This document shows, in pieces, positions 63,978 to 64,000 of a stretch of 64,000 nt of DNA (the first letter of the stretch is position 1; each line of letters opens with the position of its first letter). The stretch is from assembly GCF_040706555.1 (NCBI RefSeq), contig NZ_JAPDRH010000002.1, forward strand, positions 1,426,001 through 1,490,000, read 5' to 3'. Both the position numbers and the translations under genes were made by a program. The notes below the pieces were generated by a model. The model ran no database searches and had not been told where the DNA came from. It worked only from the letters and a program-made list of their open reading frames with translations. The stretch is from Lentisalinibacter salinarum. GTDB lineage: Bacteria > Pseudomonadota > Gammaproteobacteria > Steroidobacterales > Woeseiaceae.

Positions 63978-64000
63978 GAAGCCGTCAGTATAACCGCCGC

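Overview
The window is about 64 kb of very GC-rich (roughly two thirds G+C), densely packed bacterial chromosome. Housekeeping genes in typical gammaproteobacterial arrangements (priA-argS, rsmD-coaD, ftsY-ftsE-ftsX next to rpoH, rpmB-rpmG, radC beside coaBC-dut, pyrE near xthA) place it in the Gammaproteobacteria. A proteobacterial dedicated (class GN) sortase system, genes for ectoine breakdown, LEA-like lipoproteins and acidic proteins suggest a marine or halophilic member, perhaps near the Ectothiorhodospiraceae or Wenzhouxiangellaceae; that placement is inference. No tRNA, rRNA, IS element, prophage or CRISPR array is visible.

Layout. 1-3 kb: argS (cut by the left edge) and priA, leftward. 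3.1-5.1 kb: a four-gene operon of ECF sigma factor, anti-sigma-like membrane protein, small exported protein and DUF3106 protein. 5.1-11.7 kb: HNH nuclease, 5'-3' exonuclease, fructosamine-kinase family protein, VOC protein, hemH, an unknown gene coupled to a DUF427 gene, and an epoxide hydrolase. 11.7-18.7 kb: AGCS amino-acid transporter with an inserted soluble domain, thiolase, MATE exporter, DUF924 protein and three small lipoproteins. 19-25 kb: gltBD with a repeat array at its promoter. 25-30.6 kb: the sortase island (histidine kinase, response regulator, LPxTG target, class GN sortase). 30.5-36.2 kb: Nudix hydrolase, SRPBCC protein, two MATE exporters, glutaryl-CoA dehydrogenase, DUF962 protein. 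36.4-41.8 kb: OmpA lipoprotein, DUF3465 protein, rpoH with a perfect CIRCE element, TetR regulator, ftsXEY. 42-52 kb: rsmD, coaD, mutM, fatty-acid desaturase, rpmG, rpmB, radC, coaBC, dut, DUF4124 protein, pyrE, xthA, AmpG-type transporter. 52-57 kb: LytTR regulator and acyltransferase between two inverted REP-like repeats, then small metabolic genes, MarC and trmB. 57-64 kb: DUF4397 lipoprotein, an ectoine-catabolic operon (aminotransferase, DoeA hydrolase, aldehyde dehydrogenase) and a lipoprotein alpha/beta hydrolase.

Most notable signals: (1) a complete dedicated sortase system whose kinase carries a periplasmic region resembling a family 9 carbohydrate-binding module; (2) rpoH with a perfect CIRCE covering one candidate promoter, and a second promoter whose -35 lies in a palindrome shared with the divergent TetR gene; (3) three tandem 9-bp repeats plus an inverted copy just downstream of a predicted gltB promoter; (4) REP-like hairpins with a compensatory base-pair change that supply the stop codons of three genes; (5) an EctB/DoeD-like aminotransferase with a four-cysteine C-x3-C-x2-C-x3-C insertion.

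All calls come from reading the sequence and recognising families; no database search was run. Many genes here start with GTG or TTG, and starts without a clear ribosome binding site are marked as uncertain.
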